Part shown: positions 8,533 through 17,049 of the stretch, piece by piece | How the letters are laid out: each line of letters opens with the position of its first letter | Position numbering within the stretch: the stretch's first letter is position 1 | Source of the DNA: Microbacterium sp. LWO12-1.2 | Lineage (GTDB): Bacteria > Actinomycetota > Actinomycetes > Actinomycetales > Microbacteriaceae | Direction of reading: 5' to 3' | Length of the DNA stretch: 64,000 nucleotides | NCBI RefSeq assembly: GCF_040675875.1 | Contig: NZ_JBEGII010000001.1 | Span: 2,542,001 to 2,606,000 of the forward strand | Notes under the pieces: model-generated | Databases searched by the model: none | What the model saw: only the letters and a program-made list of their open reading frames with translations | What the model was told of the DNA's origin: nothing | Made by a program: the position numbers and the translations under genes

Positions 8533-9603
8533 ATGATGACGACGACAGCAGTAGACACATCGAACGAACAGGCACCATCGCCTGCCACACCGCGCCGGAG
8601 CACATGGCAACGGTTCCGCCAAGCCATGGATCTCCAGCTGGTGATCCTGATCATCGCGACTGTGCTGCTGATGGGCTTCTTCGCCGCTGCCTCCCCCATG
8701 TTCTTCACAGCGGATAACCTGCTCAACATCGCGAACCAGAATGCCTCGACGTTCATCGTCGCTGCCGCAGCCGGCATGCTTCTCATGGCCGGATACGTCG
8801 ACATGTCGGTGGGATCGGTCATGGCGCTCGCCGGCGTCTGCGCTGCTTTCGTGTCGATCGACTACGGAACGGTTGCCGGCATCATCTGCGCCGTGCTGGT
8901 GGGGACGCTGGTCGGCACGCTCAACGGCATCTTGATCGGCCAGATCGGCATGTCCCCGATCGTCGTGACGCTCGGCGTGCTCGCCGCCGCACGTGGACTC
9001 GCACAATTGCTCTCCCCCGGATCGCTTTACGGGCTACCTGAGGATCTCATCGGCATGGGATCCGGTTCCTTCCTCGGAGTCCCCATCCTGGTGTGGATCG
9101 CAGGAGTGATCTGCGCGATCTTCTGGTTCGTGTCCGCGCGGATGCCTGCAGGCAAGCACACGCTCGCTGTCGGTGCCAATCCACGCGCAGCGTTCTTGAC
9201 CGGCATCCCGGTCAAGAAGTTCGTCATGGTGCTGTACATCGTCGTCGGAGTCAGCGTGGGCATCGCGGCGATCATGCAGGTCGCCCGACTCGGCAGCGCC
9301 CCCTCCGGCACGCTCGGCCTGGGATTCGAAGTGGTTGTCCTGACCGCGGTGCTCCTGGGAGGCGTGCCCTTCACAGGTGGACGAGGCAGCGTCATCGGGG
9401 TGCTCATCGGCGTGTGGCTGATCGCCGTGCTCGGGAACGGACTCACGTTGCTCAACGTTCCGACTGAGATTTCCGGAATCGTCACCGGCGTCGTTCTCGT
9501 CCTCGCCGCTGCAAGCTCGTTGAGCGGATTTCAGCGCCGCCGGAGGCGCCCACGCCGGGTGCAGTTGAGCGCCCGAACCGCTGCAGTACGCGTGTCCAAA
9601 TAG
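8533..9603 (+). CDS. Sugar-type ABC transporter permease (RbsC-like)
   Basis: Integral membrane permease of the BPD_transp_2 family, 356 residues with about ten hydrophobic segments after a ~35-residue cytoplasmic N-terminus. The GARGLAQLL-like AARGLAQLL and the VLLGGVPFTGGRGS loop match the conserved RbsC coupling region. Two tandem ATGs (8533 and 8536) follow AAAGGA; either may be used. It is the only permease, so it probably forms a homodimer. Third gene of the importer operon; the next two genes run in the same direction with short gaps. Confidence 0.93.
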   Translation: MMTTTAVDTSNEQAPSPATPRRSTWQRFRQAMDLQLVILIIATVLLMGFFAAASPMFFTADNLLNIANQNASTFIVAAAAGMLLMAGYVDMSVGSVMALAGVCAAFVSIDYGTVAGIICAVLVGTLVGTLNGILIGQIGMSPIVVTLGVLAAARGLAQLLSPGSLYGLPEDLIGMGSGSFLGVPILVWIAGVICAIFWFVSARMPAGKHTLAVGANPRAAFLTGIPVKKFVMVLYIVVGVSVGIAAIMQVARLGSAPSGTLGLGFEVVVLTAVLLGGVPFTGGRGSVIGVLIGVWLIAVLGNGLTLLNVPTEISGIVTGVVLVLAAASSLSGFQRRRRRPRRVQLSARTAAVRVSK

Positions 9604-9655
9604 CCGCCATCCCCCCGGCGGACGTGCGTCGTTCGCTTCACCAGAGGAGAATCAC

Positions 9656-10618
9656 ATGAACTCACAAGCACCGGTAACCGCAGACGCAGGCGCGTTCCTT
9701 GCGATAGTCAAAGACGCCCCGCCTCTTGACACTCAGAGCGCGGCGCAGAACCGTGCCGACCTCGAGCAGGCACTCCCATTGACCGGCGTCGGGGCAGAGG
9801 TCGCGCACGTCGAAGATACGGAGATCGCCGGAGTGAAGGTGCGTATCCACGCATACTCCGACGAGCCGAACCAACCGTGCATCGTGTATTTCCACGGCGG
9901 CGGCTGGGTCATCGGCGATCCGGACCTCGCGGACTCCACCACTCGTGACCTCGCCGTTCATGCCCAGGCGACGGTCGTCAGCGTCGACTACCGGCGCGCG
10001 CCCGAGAATCCGTTCCCCGCCGCGCATGAGGACGCCCTCGCCGTAACGCAGGCGCTGCTCTCAGGCAGCACCGCGCTGCCGATCAATCCGGACGCCGTGG
10101 CGGTCGCGGGAGACAGTGCCGGTGGCAATCTGGCAGCAGGCGTAGCGCTGAAGCTACGCCATGCCGACCGCCGACCGGTTCATCAGGTGTTGATCTACCC
10201 GAACCTGGATTGGGACATGATCCGCGAGTCCGAGGCGTGGCGCCTCTACGGCGAGGGATACTTCCTCACCGCTCGTGATCTCGAGTACTTCTACGCCAAC
10301 TACGCGCCGAATGCGGATGGTGCGGATGGTGGTGATCTGCGCCTGAACCCGGGGAAGGCCACAGACCTCGCCGGGCTCCCGAAAGCACTCGTCATCACCG
10401 CAGAGTGCGATCCGATCCGCGACAGTGGGGAAGACTACGCGCGACGGCTGAGCGACGCCGGCGTCGAGACGACATGCGTACGTTTTCAGGGACAGGTGCA
10501 CCCGTTCTTCTTCATGGGCGGGATCATCAAGGATGCGCTTGCCGCACGGCGGTTCGTAGGAGCGGAGCTCCGGGCCACGTTCACCGAGGTGGCGGCGACC
10601 ACCGGCGCGAAGAGTTGA
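9656..10618 (+). CDS. Alpha/beta hydrolase, hormone-sensitive-lipase family esterase
   Basis: 320 residues. The oxyanion-hole motif HGGGW, the nucleophile motif GDSAGG, the acid in AECDPIRDSG and the His in GQVHPFFF are all present, so the catalytic triad is complete. It lacks a signal peptide and should act in the cytoplasm on short acyl esters or lactones. ATG 9656 follows GAGGAGA. It lies 52 bases after the permease, so its substrate may be the imported compound. Confidence 0.9.
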   Translation: MNSQAPVTADAGAFLAIVKDAPPLDTQSAAQNRADLEQALPLTGVGAEVAHVEDTEIAGVKVRIHAYSDEPNQPCIVYFHGGGWVIGDPDLADSTTRDLAVHAQATVVSVDYRRAPENPFPAAHEDALAVTQALLSGSTALPINPDAVAVAGDSAGGNLAAGVALKLRHADRRPVHQVLIYPNLDWDMIRESEAWRLYGEGYFLTARDLEYFYANYAPNADGADGGDLRLNPGKATDLAGLPKALVITAECDPIRDSGEDYARRLSDAGVETTCVRFQGQVHPFFFMGGIIKDALAARRFVGAELRATFTEVAATTGAKS

Positions 10619-10658
10619 GCGCGCGCGACGCCGGCCGCCCCCGCCCGCGAGATCGGGC

Positions 10659-11615
10659 ATGAGGAAGGTCGATCGGAAGTTCCCCGTGTGGTTCGCCCTG
10701 CTCGGTTCCGGTGTCGCCGGCGTTCTCGTCGCGGTGCAGTCACAGTCCAACGCCGCGTTGAGCGGGGAGATCGGCGACGGCTATCTGGCGTCGTCGATCT
10801 CCTTCTGCTCCGGGATGCTCGTCATGCTCACGCTCCTGCTGTTCTCCGCGCGCAGCCGGCAGAGTCTGCGACGCGTTCACGCGCAGGTGAGGGCGGGCGT
10901 CCTCCCCGTGTGGACGCTCACCGGCGGGGCATGCGGCGCCTTCTTCGTCCTCGGGCAAGGACTCGCAGCGCCGGCGACGGGACTTGCGCTCTTCACCGTC
11001 GGCATCGTCGGCGGACAGGTGCTGGGTGGTTTGCTGATCGACAGGATCGGTATCGGTCCGGGCGGCGTCGTCATGCCGAGCCTTCAGCGAATCATCGGAA
11101 TGGTCCTGGCCGTCGGCGCAGTAGCCATATCGGTACTGACTGACCCTGGCTCCTTCGATGCTGTCGGCCGACAGGCATGGTTGATTCTCATCCCTATCGC
11201 AGCGGGAATCGCCGTCGCGTGGCAGTCAGCGGTCAACGGTCGTTTGCGCATAGCTGCAGATAGCGCTACGACGGCGACGACCGTCAACTTCGCCGTCGGC
11301 TCGGCCGTGCTGCTCATCGCGGCCATCGTCTCGGTCAGCCTCCACGGGTGGCCTCAGCATTGGCCGGGCAGCCCGGCTTACTACATCGGCGGGTTCGTCG
11401 GCACCCTGTTCATCGGCCTCGCGGCCATCTTCGTACGAACTGTCGGTGTTCTGCTGCTGAGCATGTCGAACGTGGCCGGGCAGCTGTTGGCCGCAATCGT
11501 GTTCGAGTCCGCTCTTCCCCTGGCCGGCGGGTCGACACCAGGGCTGCTCGGCGGAGTCGCCGTCGCGCTGTGCGCGGTCACGATCGCCGCGCTGCCCCGC
11601 AGAACTGCACGGTGA
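10659..11615 (+). CDS. DMT-superfamily transporter, YdcZ/DUF606 type (two repeats)
   Basis: 318 residues, about ten transmembrane segments, formed from two ~150-residue DUF606 repeats in tandem (each begins with a membrane segment followed by an NAALSGEIGDGYLASS-like or NGRLRIAADSATTATTVNF motif). The family is poorly characterised; members are presumed small-molecule exporters or importers. Last gene of the 5941-11615 transcription unit. Its ribosome site is weak. Direction and substrate are unknown. Confidence 0.85.
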   Translation: MRKVDRKFPVWFALLGSGVAGVLVAVQSQSNAALSGEIGDGYLASSISFCSGMLVMLTLLLFSARSRQSLRRVHAQVRAGVLPVWTLTGGACGAFFVLGQGLAAPATGLALFTVGIVGGQVLGGLLIDRIGIGPGGVVMPSLQRIIGMVLAVGAVAISVLTDPGSFDAVGRQAWLILIPIAAGIAVAWQSAVNGRLRIAADSATTATTVNFAVGSAVLLIAAIVSVSLHGWPQHWPGSPAYYIGGFVGTLFIGLAAIFVRTVGVLLLSMSNVAGQLLAAIVFESALPLAGGSTPGLLGGVAVALCAVTIAALPRRTAR

Positions 11616-11650
11616 GCGAGCACTCTGTCTCCGCTGGCGGCGAGGGTGTA

Positions 11651-11686
11651 CCCGTCTTCCTTTCACGGACGTGCAAGGAAGACGGG
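11651..11686. terminator. Bidirectional terminator between the importer operon and the M24 gene
   Basis: Perfect 12-bp stem CCCGTCTTCCTT (11651-11662) and AAGGAAGACGGG (11675-11686) around a 12-base loop, located between two convergent genes. AAGG/CCTT bases at the loop side make it usable in both directions. Confidence 0.75.
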
Positions 11687-11688
11687 GC

Positions 11689-13071
11689 TCAGGCCTGGTC
11701 CCGTCCCCAAATCGTGTTCAGGTGCGACTGCGAGTCCCGCTCATTCTTCAACGGTCCACCGACAGCGATGTATCGCGGGCCCGCGATGAGCAACTCTTCG
11801 GCCGGGAACTTCGTGATGACCTCGCACCCGGCCGCAGTGACGACGACCTCCTCCTCGATGCGCGCGGCACCCCATCCATCCGCAGATGGCCAGTACGTCT
11901 CCAGCGCGAAGACCATGCCCTCCTTCAACTCTTCCGGGTGGTCGAAAGAAGTGAGGCGCGAGAAGATCGGCTTCTCCCAGATCGACAAGCCCACGCCATG
12001 GCCGTACTGCAGAGCAAAAGCAGCCTCCTCATCTGCGAATCCGAACTCCTGCGCGGTCGGCCACACCGCGCAGATGTCGGCCGTCGTCGCCCCCGGCTTC
12101 ACCAGCGCGATCGCGCGATCCATGTACTCCCTCGCGCGCGAATACGCGTCTTTCTGCTGCCTCGAAGCCGACCCGACGGCGAATGTGCGGTAGTAGCAGG
12201 TCCGGTAGCCGTTCCAACTGTGCAGGATGTCGAAGAACGCGGGGTCGCCAGGGCGGATGAGACGGTCGCTGAACACGTGGGGATGCGGCGAGCAACGCTC
12301 TCCGGAGATCGCGTTCACACCTTCTACGTACTCGGAGCCGAGATCGTACAAGGTCTTGGCGACGAGACCGACGGCCTCGTTCTCGCGCACACCCGGACGA
12401 AGGAACCGATAGAGCTCCTCGTAGGCGGCATCCACCATCGAGGCGGCCTGCGTGAGCAACCGGATCTCGTCGTGGGTCTTGATGCGCCGGGCTTCCATGA
12501 AGACCTGCTGGCCATCGACGACCGTGATCCCTTCCTTCTGCAGCGCGAAGAGGATAGGTAGCTCGATGACGTCGACTCCCAGCGGCTCGTGAGCAACGCC
12601 GAACTTCTCCAACTCCCGCTTGATCTTGCGGGCGACCTCCTCGGCGATTCCCGCATCGGGTGGGAAAGCGCCGCGAAGCGTCGAGATTCCCGCCCTCGCT
12701 CCCGATTCCAGGCGCGGCCGCTTCGTGCCCTCATGCGGCGCGTGCGGGTCGGCATCCATCTCAGACGAAGTCACATCGAGCCACGGGTTGTAGAGAGCGT
12801 GGTGCTTCGCTGCGCTACCGAAGTCCCACGAGATGGGGTCGGTGTTGCGAGTGAGGAGGCTGAACCGGATCAGCTTGTCCATCGCCCAGGTTCCGATGTG
12901 CGTCGATGTCATGTACCGGATATTGGAGAAATCGAATGCCAGCACGGCTCCGAGATCCGAGGACGACAGTTGCTGCTTGAGCCGCCCGAGGCGCTCGTCC
13001 CGCAGGCGATCGAAGTCGACGCGCGCCTCCCAGTCGACGCCGTTGGTGCCGGTCGTGCCTGTGCTCTTCAT
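11689..13071 (-). CDS. M24 (creatinase/aminopeptidase P fold) protein with altered metal site
   Basis: 460 residues: creatinase-type N-terminal domain, then a pita-bread domain from about residue 200. Of the five canonical dimetal ligands, Asp281 (FFDILHSWNGY), His358 (QYGHGVG), Glu391 (FALETY) and a Glu in 406-408 (RIEEEVV) are present. The position 11 residues after the first Asp, normally the bridging Asp, is Cys292 (RTCYYRTF). It may thus be mononuclear or act as a creatinase- or DddP-like lyase/hydrolase rather than a prolidase. ATG follows AAGGAAA. Probably co-transcribed with the monooxygenase at 13144, 72 bases upstream. Confidence 0.85.
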   Translation of the reverse strand: MKSTGTTGTNGVDWEARVDFDRLRDERLGRLKQQLSSSDLGAVLAFDFSNIRYMTSTHIGTWAMDKLIRFSLLTRNTDPISWDFGSAAKHHALYNPWLDVTSSEMDADPHAPHEGTKRPRLESGARAGISTLRGAFPPDAGIAEEVARKIKRELEKFGVAHEPLGVDVIELPILFALQKEGITVVDGQQVFMEARRIKTHDEIRLLTQAASMVDAAYEELYRFLRPGVRENEAVGLVAKTLYDLGSEYVEGVNAISGERCSPHPHVFSDRLIRPGDPAFFDILHSWNGYRTCYYRTFAVGSASRQQKDAYSRAREYMDRAIALVKPGATTADICAVWPTAQEFGFADEEAAFALQYGHGVGLSIWEKPIFSRLTSFDHPEELKEGMVFALETYWPSADGWGAARIEEEVVVTAAGCEVITKFPAEELLIAGPRYIAVGGPLKNERDSQSHLNTIWGRDQA

Positions 13072-13143
13072 CGAATTTCCTTTTGCGTAGTCGCGATATG
13101 CACCACGACCGTGGTTAACCGTAAGTAGACGCGGTTGAGGCCG

Positions 13144-14340
13144 TCAGACGATCGGAAGGACGAAGCGTGCGTCTTCCTCCCGACCGAAGATCACCTTTCC
13201 GAACGCCTCATAGCCGCTCGCTCCGAGGGTGTGACCGTGGCGCGACGCCGTGGCCTGGTCGCGCCAGATCCTCTGGAGCGGAGACACATCAGCGAAGCCG
13301 CCAGACCCATGCGCCGTCATGAGGTCGTGGATCATGTCGGTGATGGTCTCGACCACCCACGCGGCCTTGGCGCGCATCTCGATGCGCTCGGCGTACGGTG
13401 CGTAGTACCCCGTCTCCGTCGCCTTGTAGATCTCGTCCGCGACCTGCGCGGCGACGAGCTCGGCGGCGACGAGGTCGACCGTCGCCTTGGCGATCGCAGT
13501 CTGGAAGAGGACGGAATCCGCCTGCTTCGCGTAGCCCGTGTAGGCGATCGGCTTGGTCTCGGCCTTCTCGATCACGAGGTCGAGAGCCGCGCGCCCCATT
13601 CCCAGGTGCGGGCCGATGAGCTTCATGAACAGCGAAGGCACGAAGATCGTCTTGTAGGTGGGCTCCGGATTGTCACCGAGATACCCGCCCTCGACGGCTG
13701 CCGTCAGCGGGAAGACCCGGTGCGCGGGAACGAACACGTCGTCGGCGATCTGCATCACGCTCGCCGTCGACTTCATACCGGCGACGAACCAGTTGTCGTC
13801 GTAGGTGAGTTCCGACGTCGGGATCAGCGCGAGTCCGGCATCGACGACTTCACCCGCGTCGTTCTTCAGCGGGATGCCGAGCAGCGACCACGTGGCGTGC
13901 ATGCTGCCGGTGCCGTAGCCCCACTTGCCGGTGACACGGTATCCGCCTTCGACGGGCTCCGCCTCAGAGGTGGTGGCGAGCACGATCGAGATGAACGAAT
14001 CGAGACCGTCGCCCCATACGTCCTGCTGCGCGCGCTCGTCCATCAGGCTGAGCACCCAGGCACCGGAGTCCAGGATGCCGTCCACCCAGGCCAGGCTTCC
14101 GTCACCACGACCGATGGCTCTGGCCACGGCGTGGGCCTCGCGCGTGTTCGCTGCGAGTCCGCCGAACTTCGTCGGCGCCGAGATGCTGAAGGCACCCGTC
14201 GCGGCGATTGCCTCGAACACCTCGGGCGAGATGCGGCGGGTCTGATCAGCCTCGCGCCCGCCTGCGACGAGCTGAGGTCGCAACTGGTCGATCTTCTCGA
14301 CGATCGCTGCGATTTCGGGCCTGATTGCTGTCGTTGCCAT
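13144..14340 (-). CDS. Group-D flavin-dependent monooxygenase, second paralogue
   Basis: 398 residues, same family as the 4255-5499 protein: shared are the GSLAWV/GATGWV segment, a WGYGTGSMHATWS motif matching WGYSTGSLHADWS, and the C-terminal PLQRIWRDQATASRHGH. It should use reduced flavin from an unlinked reductase to oxygenate a small molecule. ATG 14340 follows GAGGAGA. Upstream lies an inverted repeat (14421-14446) that probably controls it. Downstream on the same strand is the M24 protein, suggesting oxygenation and C-N or C-S cleavage in one route. Confidence 0.8.
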   Translation of the reverse strand: MATTAIRPEIAAIVEKIDQLRPQLVAGGREADQTRRISPEVFEAIAATGAFSISAPTKFGGLAANTREAHAVARAIGRGDGSLAWVDGILDSGAWVLSLMDERAQQDVWGDGLDSFISIVLATTSEAEPVEGGYRVTGKWGYGTGSMHATWSLLGIPLKNDAGEVVDAGLALIPTSELTYDDNWFVAGMKSTASVMQIADDVFVPAHRVFPLTAAVEGGYLGDNPEPTYKTIFVPSLFMKLIGPHLGMGRAALDLVIEKAETKPIAYTGYAKQADSVLFQTAIAKATVDLVAAELVAAQVADEIYKATETGYYAPYAERIEMRAKAAWVVETITDMIHDLMTAHGSGGFADVSPLQRIWRDQATASRHGHTLGASGYEAFGKVIFGREEDARFVLPIV

Positions 14341-14674
14341 GGAGCTCTCCTCGTGGCGTCGCGGTCGGCTGTTCCGGCCTGGCTGATGCGTTCACCAACA
14401 ATGACCTAAGAGTATTCACATGTCAAGTGTCACTGAACACTTGACAGGTGTCGACCATCCGCCAACGCAATCAACCCGAACACGCAGGGCGCGGCATGAA
14501 GGCCGACACCTCGGGCCGCCCTCTTCCTTCGCATTCACGGCCGAGCACGGCACGGGCATCGAGACCGGAGGGGGGTCGGCTGATCGACGATCATGAGCAT
14601 GGGAGACCCCGCAACCGCATGAGCCCGAGCCGCTCAGCGAACGTGCGAGAGCGATGTGCAGCTCGAAGGCGGGC
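14341..14674. other. Intergenic region, no gene supported
   Basis: The 334 bases between the monooxygenase start and the XRE-cupin stop contain the inverted repeat at 14421-14446. Open frames here show no protein-like composition or ribosome sites. Confidence 0.6.
14421..14446. promoter_or_regulatory. Inverted-repeat operator upstream of the second monooxygenase
   Basis: Perfect 10-bp arms TGTCAAGTGT (14421-14430) and ACACTTGACA (14437-14446) with a six-base spacer; the symmetry continues outward by CAC/GTG after one mismatch. Located 81 bases upstream of the ATG at 14340. A dimeric regulator is expected to bind; which one is unknown. The half-site TGTCAAG also occurs in the MerR-type operators at 22235 and 38518. 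Confidence 0.65.
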
Positions 14675-15268
14675 TCAGACGCTGGTGGTCTCGTGTCTTC
14701 CGAGGACGAACCAGACGCCGCGCGCCGTGACCGCCCCCCGGTTGGCCAACAAGTGAGGACGCGAAGATTCGAAGTGAAGCGAGTCGCCGGGCGAGAGCTC
14801 GTAGGTGTCGAAATCGAGCTGAAGCGTCAAGACACCTTCCAGCATGTATCCGAATTCGACTCCGGCATGCCGCATCAGCTTTCCCTCGACCGAACTGGCC
14901 GCCCCGGGCTCATAAGTGATGAGCAACGCCTCAACCGCGCCCCCCTGTGGCATCGCGAGACGCTCCCAGCGCACGCCGTTCTCCATCTCGATCACCGCGC
15001 CATCACCGGCTCGCTGCACATCCAGGCGGGCGAGAGAGGAGGACGCATCTCGCGAATGCCCAGAATTCATGCCGAGCAGCTCATCGGCTGACACTTCGAG
15101 CAGATTGGCGAGCGCATACAGCGTTGCCACCGAGGGCTGAGACTTGCCGGTCTCGACCTGTGAGATGAGGCTGGGCGACACTCCGAGAGACTGCGCGACA
15201 CTTCGGAGGCTCAGACGCCGCGACTGTCGAGCTTGTCGCAGGCGCGTGCCCAGTTCATCGGCAGCCAC
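14675..15268 (-). CDS. XRE-family regulator with C-terminal cupin sensor
   Basis: 197 residues. A helix-turn-helix of the XRE type covers residues 5-65 (RSVAQSLGVSPSLISQVETGKSQPSVATLYALA), followed by a cupin domain at about 105-190 (AGVEFGYMLEGVLTLQLD, ELSPGDSLHFES). Such two-domain proteins sense a small metabolite in the cupin and often control neighbouring catabolic genes. GTG 15268 follows CGGAG with proper spacing. It is tandem with RidA upstream (15390) and the monooxygenase downstream, so these are its likely targets. Confidence 0.92.
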   Translation of the reverse strand: MAADELGTRLRQARQSRRLSLRSVAQSLGVSPSLISQVETGKSQPSVATLYALANLLEVSADELLGMNSGHSRDASSSLARLDVQRAGDGAVIEMENGVRWERLAMPQGGAVEALLITYEPGAASSVEGKLMRHAGVEFGYMLEGVLTLQLDFDTYELSPGDSLHFESSRPHLLANRGAVTARGVWFVLGRHETTSV

Positions 15269-15389
15269 AATAGATCTCCGTTGCCTCGTTCGTGCGATGA
15301 GGCCACACTATCGCCATACGTCTCACAGTCGTGCAACGCCACTGCACAGACTTTCCGTCGATGCAGCCGAGATCTTCGGACTGCCGAGT

Positions 15390-15761
15390 TCACACGGCAG
15401 CTATTGCGTCGATCTCGATCACCGCTCCGCCGTAGAGCGAATGCACACCGACCGCAGTGCTCGCAGGAAGCTGATCCGGATCGAGGATCGAATCACGGAC
15501 ACGTCGGTAGGCCTGCAGCTTCTCCTCGTCGAGATGCTTGATGTAGACGTTCACACGCACCAGGTCCGCAAAGGTCGCGCCGCCTCGGTGCAGAGCCTCT
15601 TCCAGCGCTCCGAAGGTCAGCCTGATGGAATGCTCGTCATCTTCGGGATACGGGGCATACACCCCCGACACATACAGGAGCCCCGTGGCCGTGTCCAGAA
15701 CGCTGTCGGATATCCCCGGGACCACAGGGGCGGGAATCCGTACAAGCCGATCAGTAGGCAT
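15390..15761 (-). CDS. RidA/YjgF/UK114 family enamine/imine deaminase
   Basis: 123 residues, full family length. The family fold forms a trimer that hydrolyses reactive enamines or imines to ketones and ammonia. Visible features are TGLLYVSG near the N-terminus and VRVNVYIKHLDE in the middle. Catabolic-cluster members act on specific pathway imines (for example 2-aminomuconate deaminase types), which fits a pathway that releases nitrogen. The canonical C-terminal Arg/Glu pair is not clearly visible (ends GAVIEIDAIAAV, with the Glu). ATG 15761 follows GGAGAGAAG. Divergent from the lactonase. Confidence 0.88.
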   Translation of the reverse strand: MPTDRLVRIPAPVVPGISDSVLDTATGLLYVSGVYAPYPEDDEHSIRLTFGALEEALHRGGATFADLVRVNVYIKHLDEEKLQAYRRVRDSILDPDQLPASTAVGVHSLYGGAVIEIDAIAAV

Positions 15762-15861
15762 CTTCTCTCCACATCCTCAGGGCGACGGCAAGGTCGGGAG
15801 GACTCGGCGATTCGGCCCTCTCCTGCGCCGCTGCGTCGACGTTACCGTCTGATTAAAACTA

Positions 15862-15890
15862 TTGCAATCGTTTGTAATTCTGGGTACACC
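15862..15890 (+). promoter_or_regulatory. Predicted promoter with LacI-type operator-like site 3
   Basis: TGCAATCGTTTGTA (15863-15876) is the third copy of the motif found at 5544 and 5748. It overlaps a -35-like TTGCAA (15862-15867), followed after 17 bases by TACACC (15885-15890). A repressor bound here would block the lactonase promoter; the site also lies 101 bases upstream of the divergent RidA start. Confidence 0.6.
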
Positions 15891-15962
15891 TAGGGGGACT
15901 GCTCAATCCGTGCAGCATCGCCCACTCTCGCACGAAGCCCGAACCCGCGAAGGACCCCCATC

Positions 15963-16862
15963 ATGAGCGAACGCAAGACCGACTATTCGATCTACTCCCT
16001 CGAGTTCTGCCAGGGCACCATGCCCCACGACTTCTTCGGAGGCTCCGGCCTCTACAGCAACGCGGGAACAGTTCGGATCCCGATGCTCTACACCCTCCTC
16101 ATCGGCGGAGAGGTCGGCGGCAAGCAGCACGTCGCACTCGTGGACTGCGGCTTCCGCAACGACTACTGGCTCGACCGCTACCCGTTCCAGAGCTGGGAGA
16201 GCCCCGCCGAAGTCCTCGCGAAAGTCGACCTCACCCCCGAAGACATCGACGTCATCCTCGTCTCCCACATGCACTTCGACCACATGGGCAACTTCGAAGC
16301 ATTCCCCAACGCCCAGCTCTACGTCCAGTTCGACGAATACGTCGGCTGGTCCGAAGCCGTGGACCTGGCTAACCAGATGCCGACCGACGCCGACCGTGCA
16401 TGGATCTTCTCCTCATTCGACCCCACCGACCTGACCCGCGCAGCCAAAGGAATCGCCGACGGACGCATCCGCTTCGTCAACGGCGACGAGGAACTCCTCC
16501 CCGGCGTCACCGCACGCCTGGCCCGTGACTCCCACACCTTCGGATCCCAATGGTTCAAGGTCGAGACCCAGAGCGGCCCCTTCGTCGTCGCCGGAGACAC
16601 CGTCTACTGGTACTCGAACGTCGAGAAGATGTGGACCCCCGGCTACGGCCAGGGCAACGACTTCAACCTCATCAGGCTCTACAAGACCCTCAAAGAAGAA
16701 CTCAAAGACGAAACCAGCCGCATCATTCCCGGCCACGATATCGACATCGTCCAGCGCTACAAGTCCTGGACCACCGACAGCGGCAACTACGTCATCGAAG
16801 TCAACACACGCGAGAACGAAGCCTCCCGCGCACCCGCCAACGCCGGCATCCTCCTGACCTGA
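15963..16862 (+). CDS. Metallo-beta-lactamase-fold hydrolase, N-acylhomoserine-lactonase-like
   Basis: 299 residues. The dizinc motif HxHxDH is intact (SHMHFDHMG), with further ligands in DSHTFGSQ, VAGDTVYW and IPGHD. The family includes AHL lactonases (AiiA/AttM type), which open lactone rings, and related lactone hydrolases. No signal peptide, so it is cytoplasmic. ATG 15963 follows GAAGGA. It is controlled by the LacI-type site that also marks the monooxygenase and importer promoters, so it probably opens a lactone in that pathway rather than quenching quorum signals. Confidence 0.88.
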   Translation: MSERKTDYSIYSLEFCQGTMPHDFFGGSGLYSNAGTVRIPMLYTLLIGGEVGGKQHVALVDCGFRNDYWLDRYPFQSWESPAEVLAKVDLTPEDIDVILVSHMHFDHMGNFEAFPNAQLYVQFDEYVGWSEAVDLANQMPTDADRAWIFSSFDPTDLTRAAKGIADGRIRFVNGDEELLPGVTARLARDSHTFGSQWFKVETQSGPFVVAGDTVYWYSNVEKMWTPGYGQGNDFNLIRLYKTLKEELKDETSRIIPGHDIDIVQRYKSWTTDSGNYVIEVNTRENEASRAPANAGILLT

Positions 16863-16880
16863 TCCGACAGATGAGGTAGT

Positions 16881-16914
16881 CCGCGCTTGCACCCGACAAC
16901 GTGTGCAAGCGCGG
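16881..16914 (+). terminator. Terminator after the lactonase gene
   Basis: Perfect 12-bp stem CCGCGCTTGCAC (16881-16892) and GTGCAAGCGCGG (16903-16914), 18 bases after the lactonase stop. The remaining ~135 bases to the TerC stop hold nothing I can support. Confidence 0.85.
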
Positions 16915-17049
16915 TTCCGTCTTCAGCGTCGAGAGCGTTGCTGAACGCGCGACGCCGCTTTCGATCCGAGGTTTCGGATCAGGTATCCGGAAGAACTTCT
17001 CGGCGACATCGATGCGATCCACCCGATGCTCGACACGCTCGACCGCGCC

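Noticed and set aside
13102-13115. ACCACG/CGTGGT dyad between the M24 and monooxygenase genes
   Set aside because: Only 6-bp arms in GC-rich DNA; expected by chance and not repeated elsewhere.
14448-14756. Small plus-strand frame between the monooxygenase and XRE-cupin genes
   Set aside because: No ribosome site, Arg/Pro-rich, and overlaps the XRE-cupin coding region in antisense.
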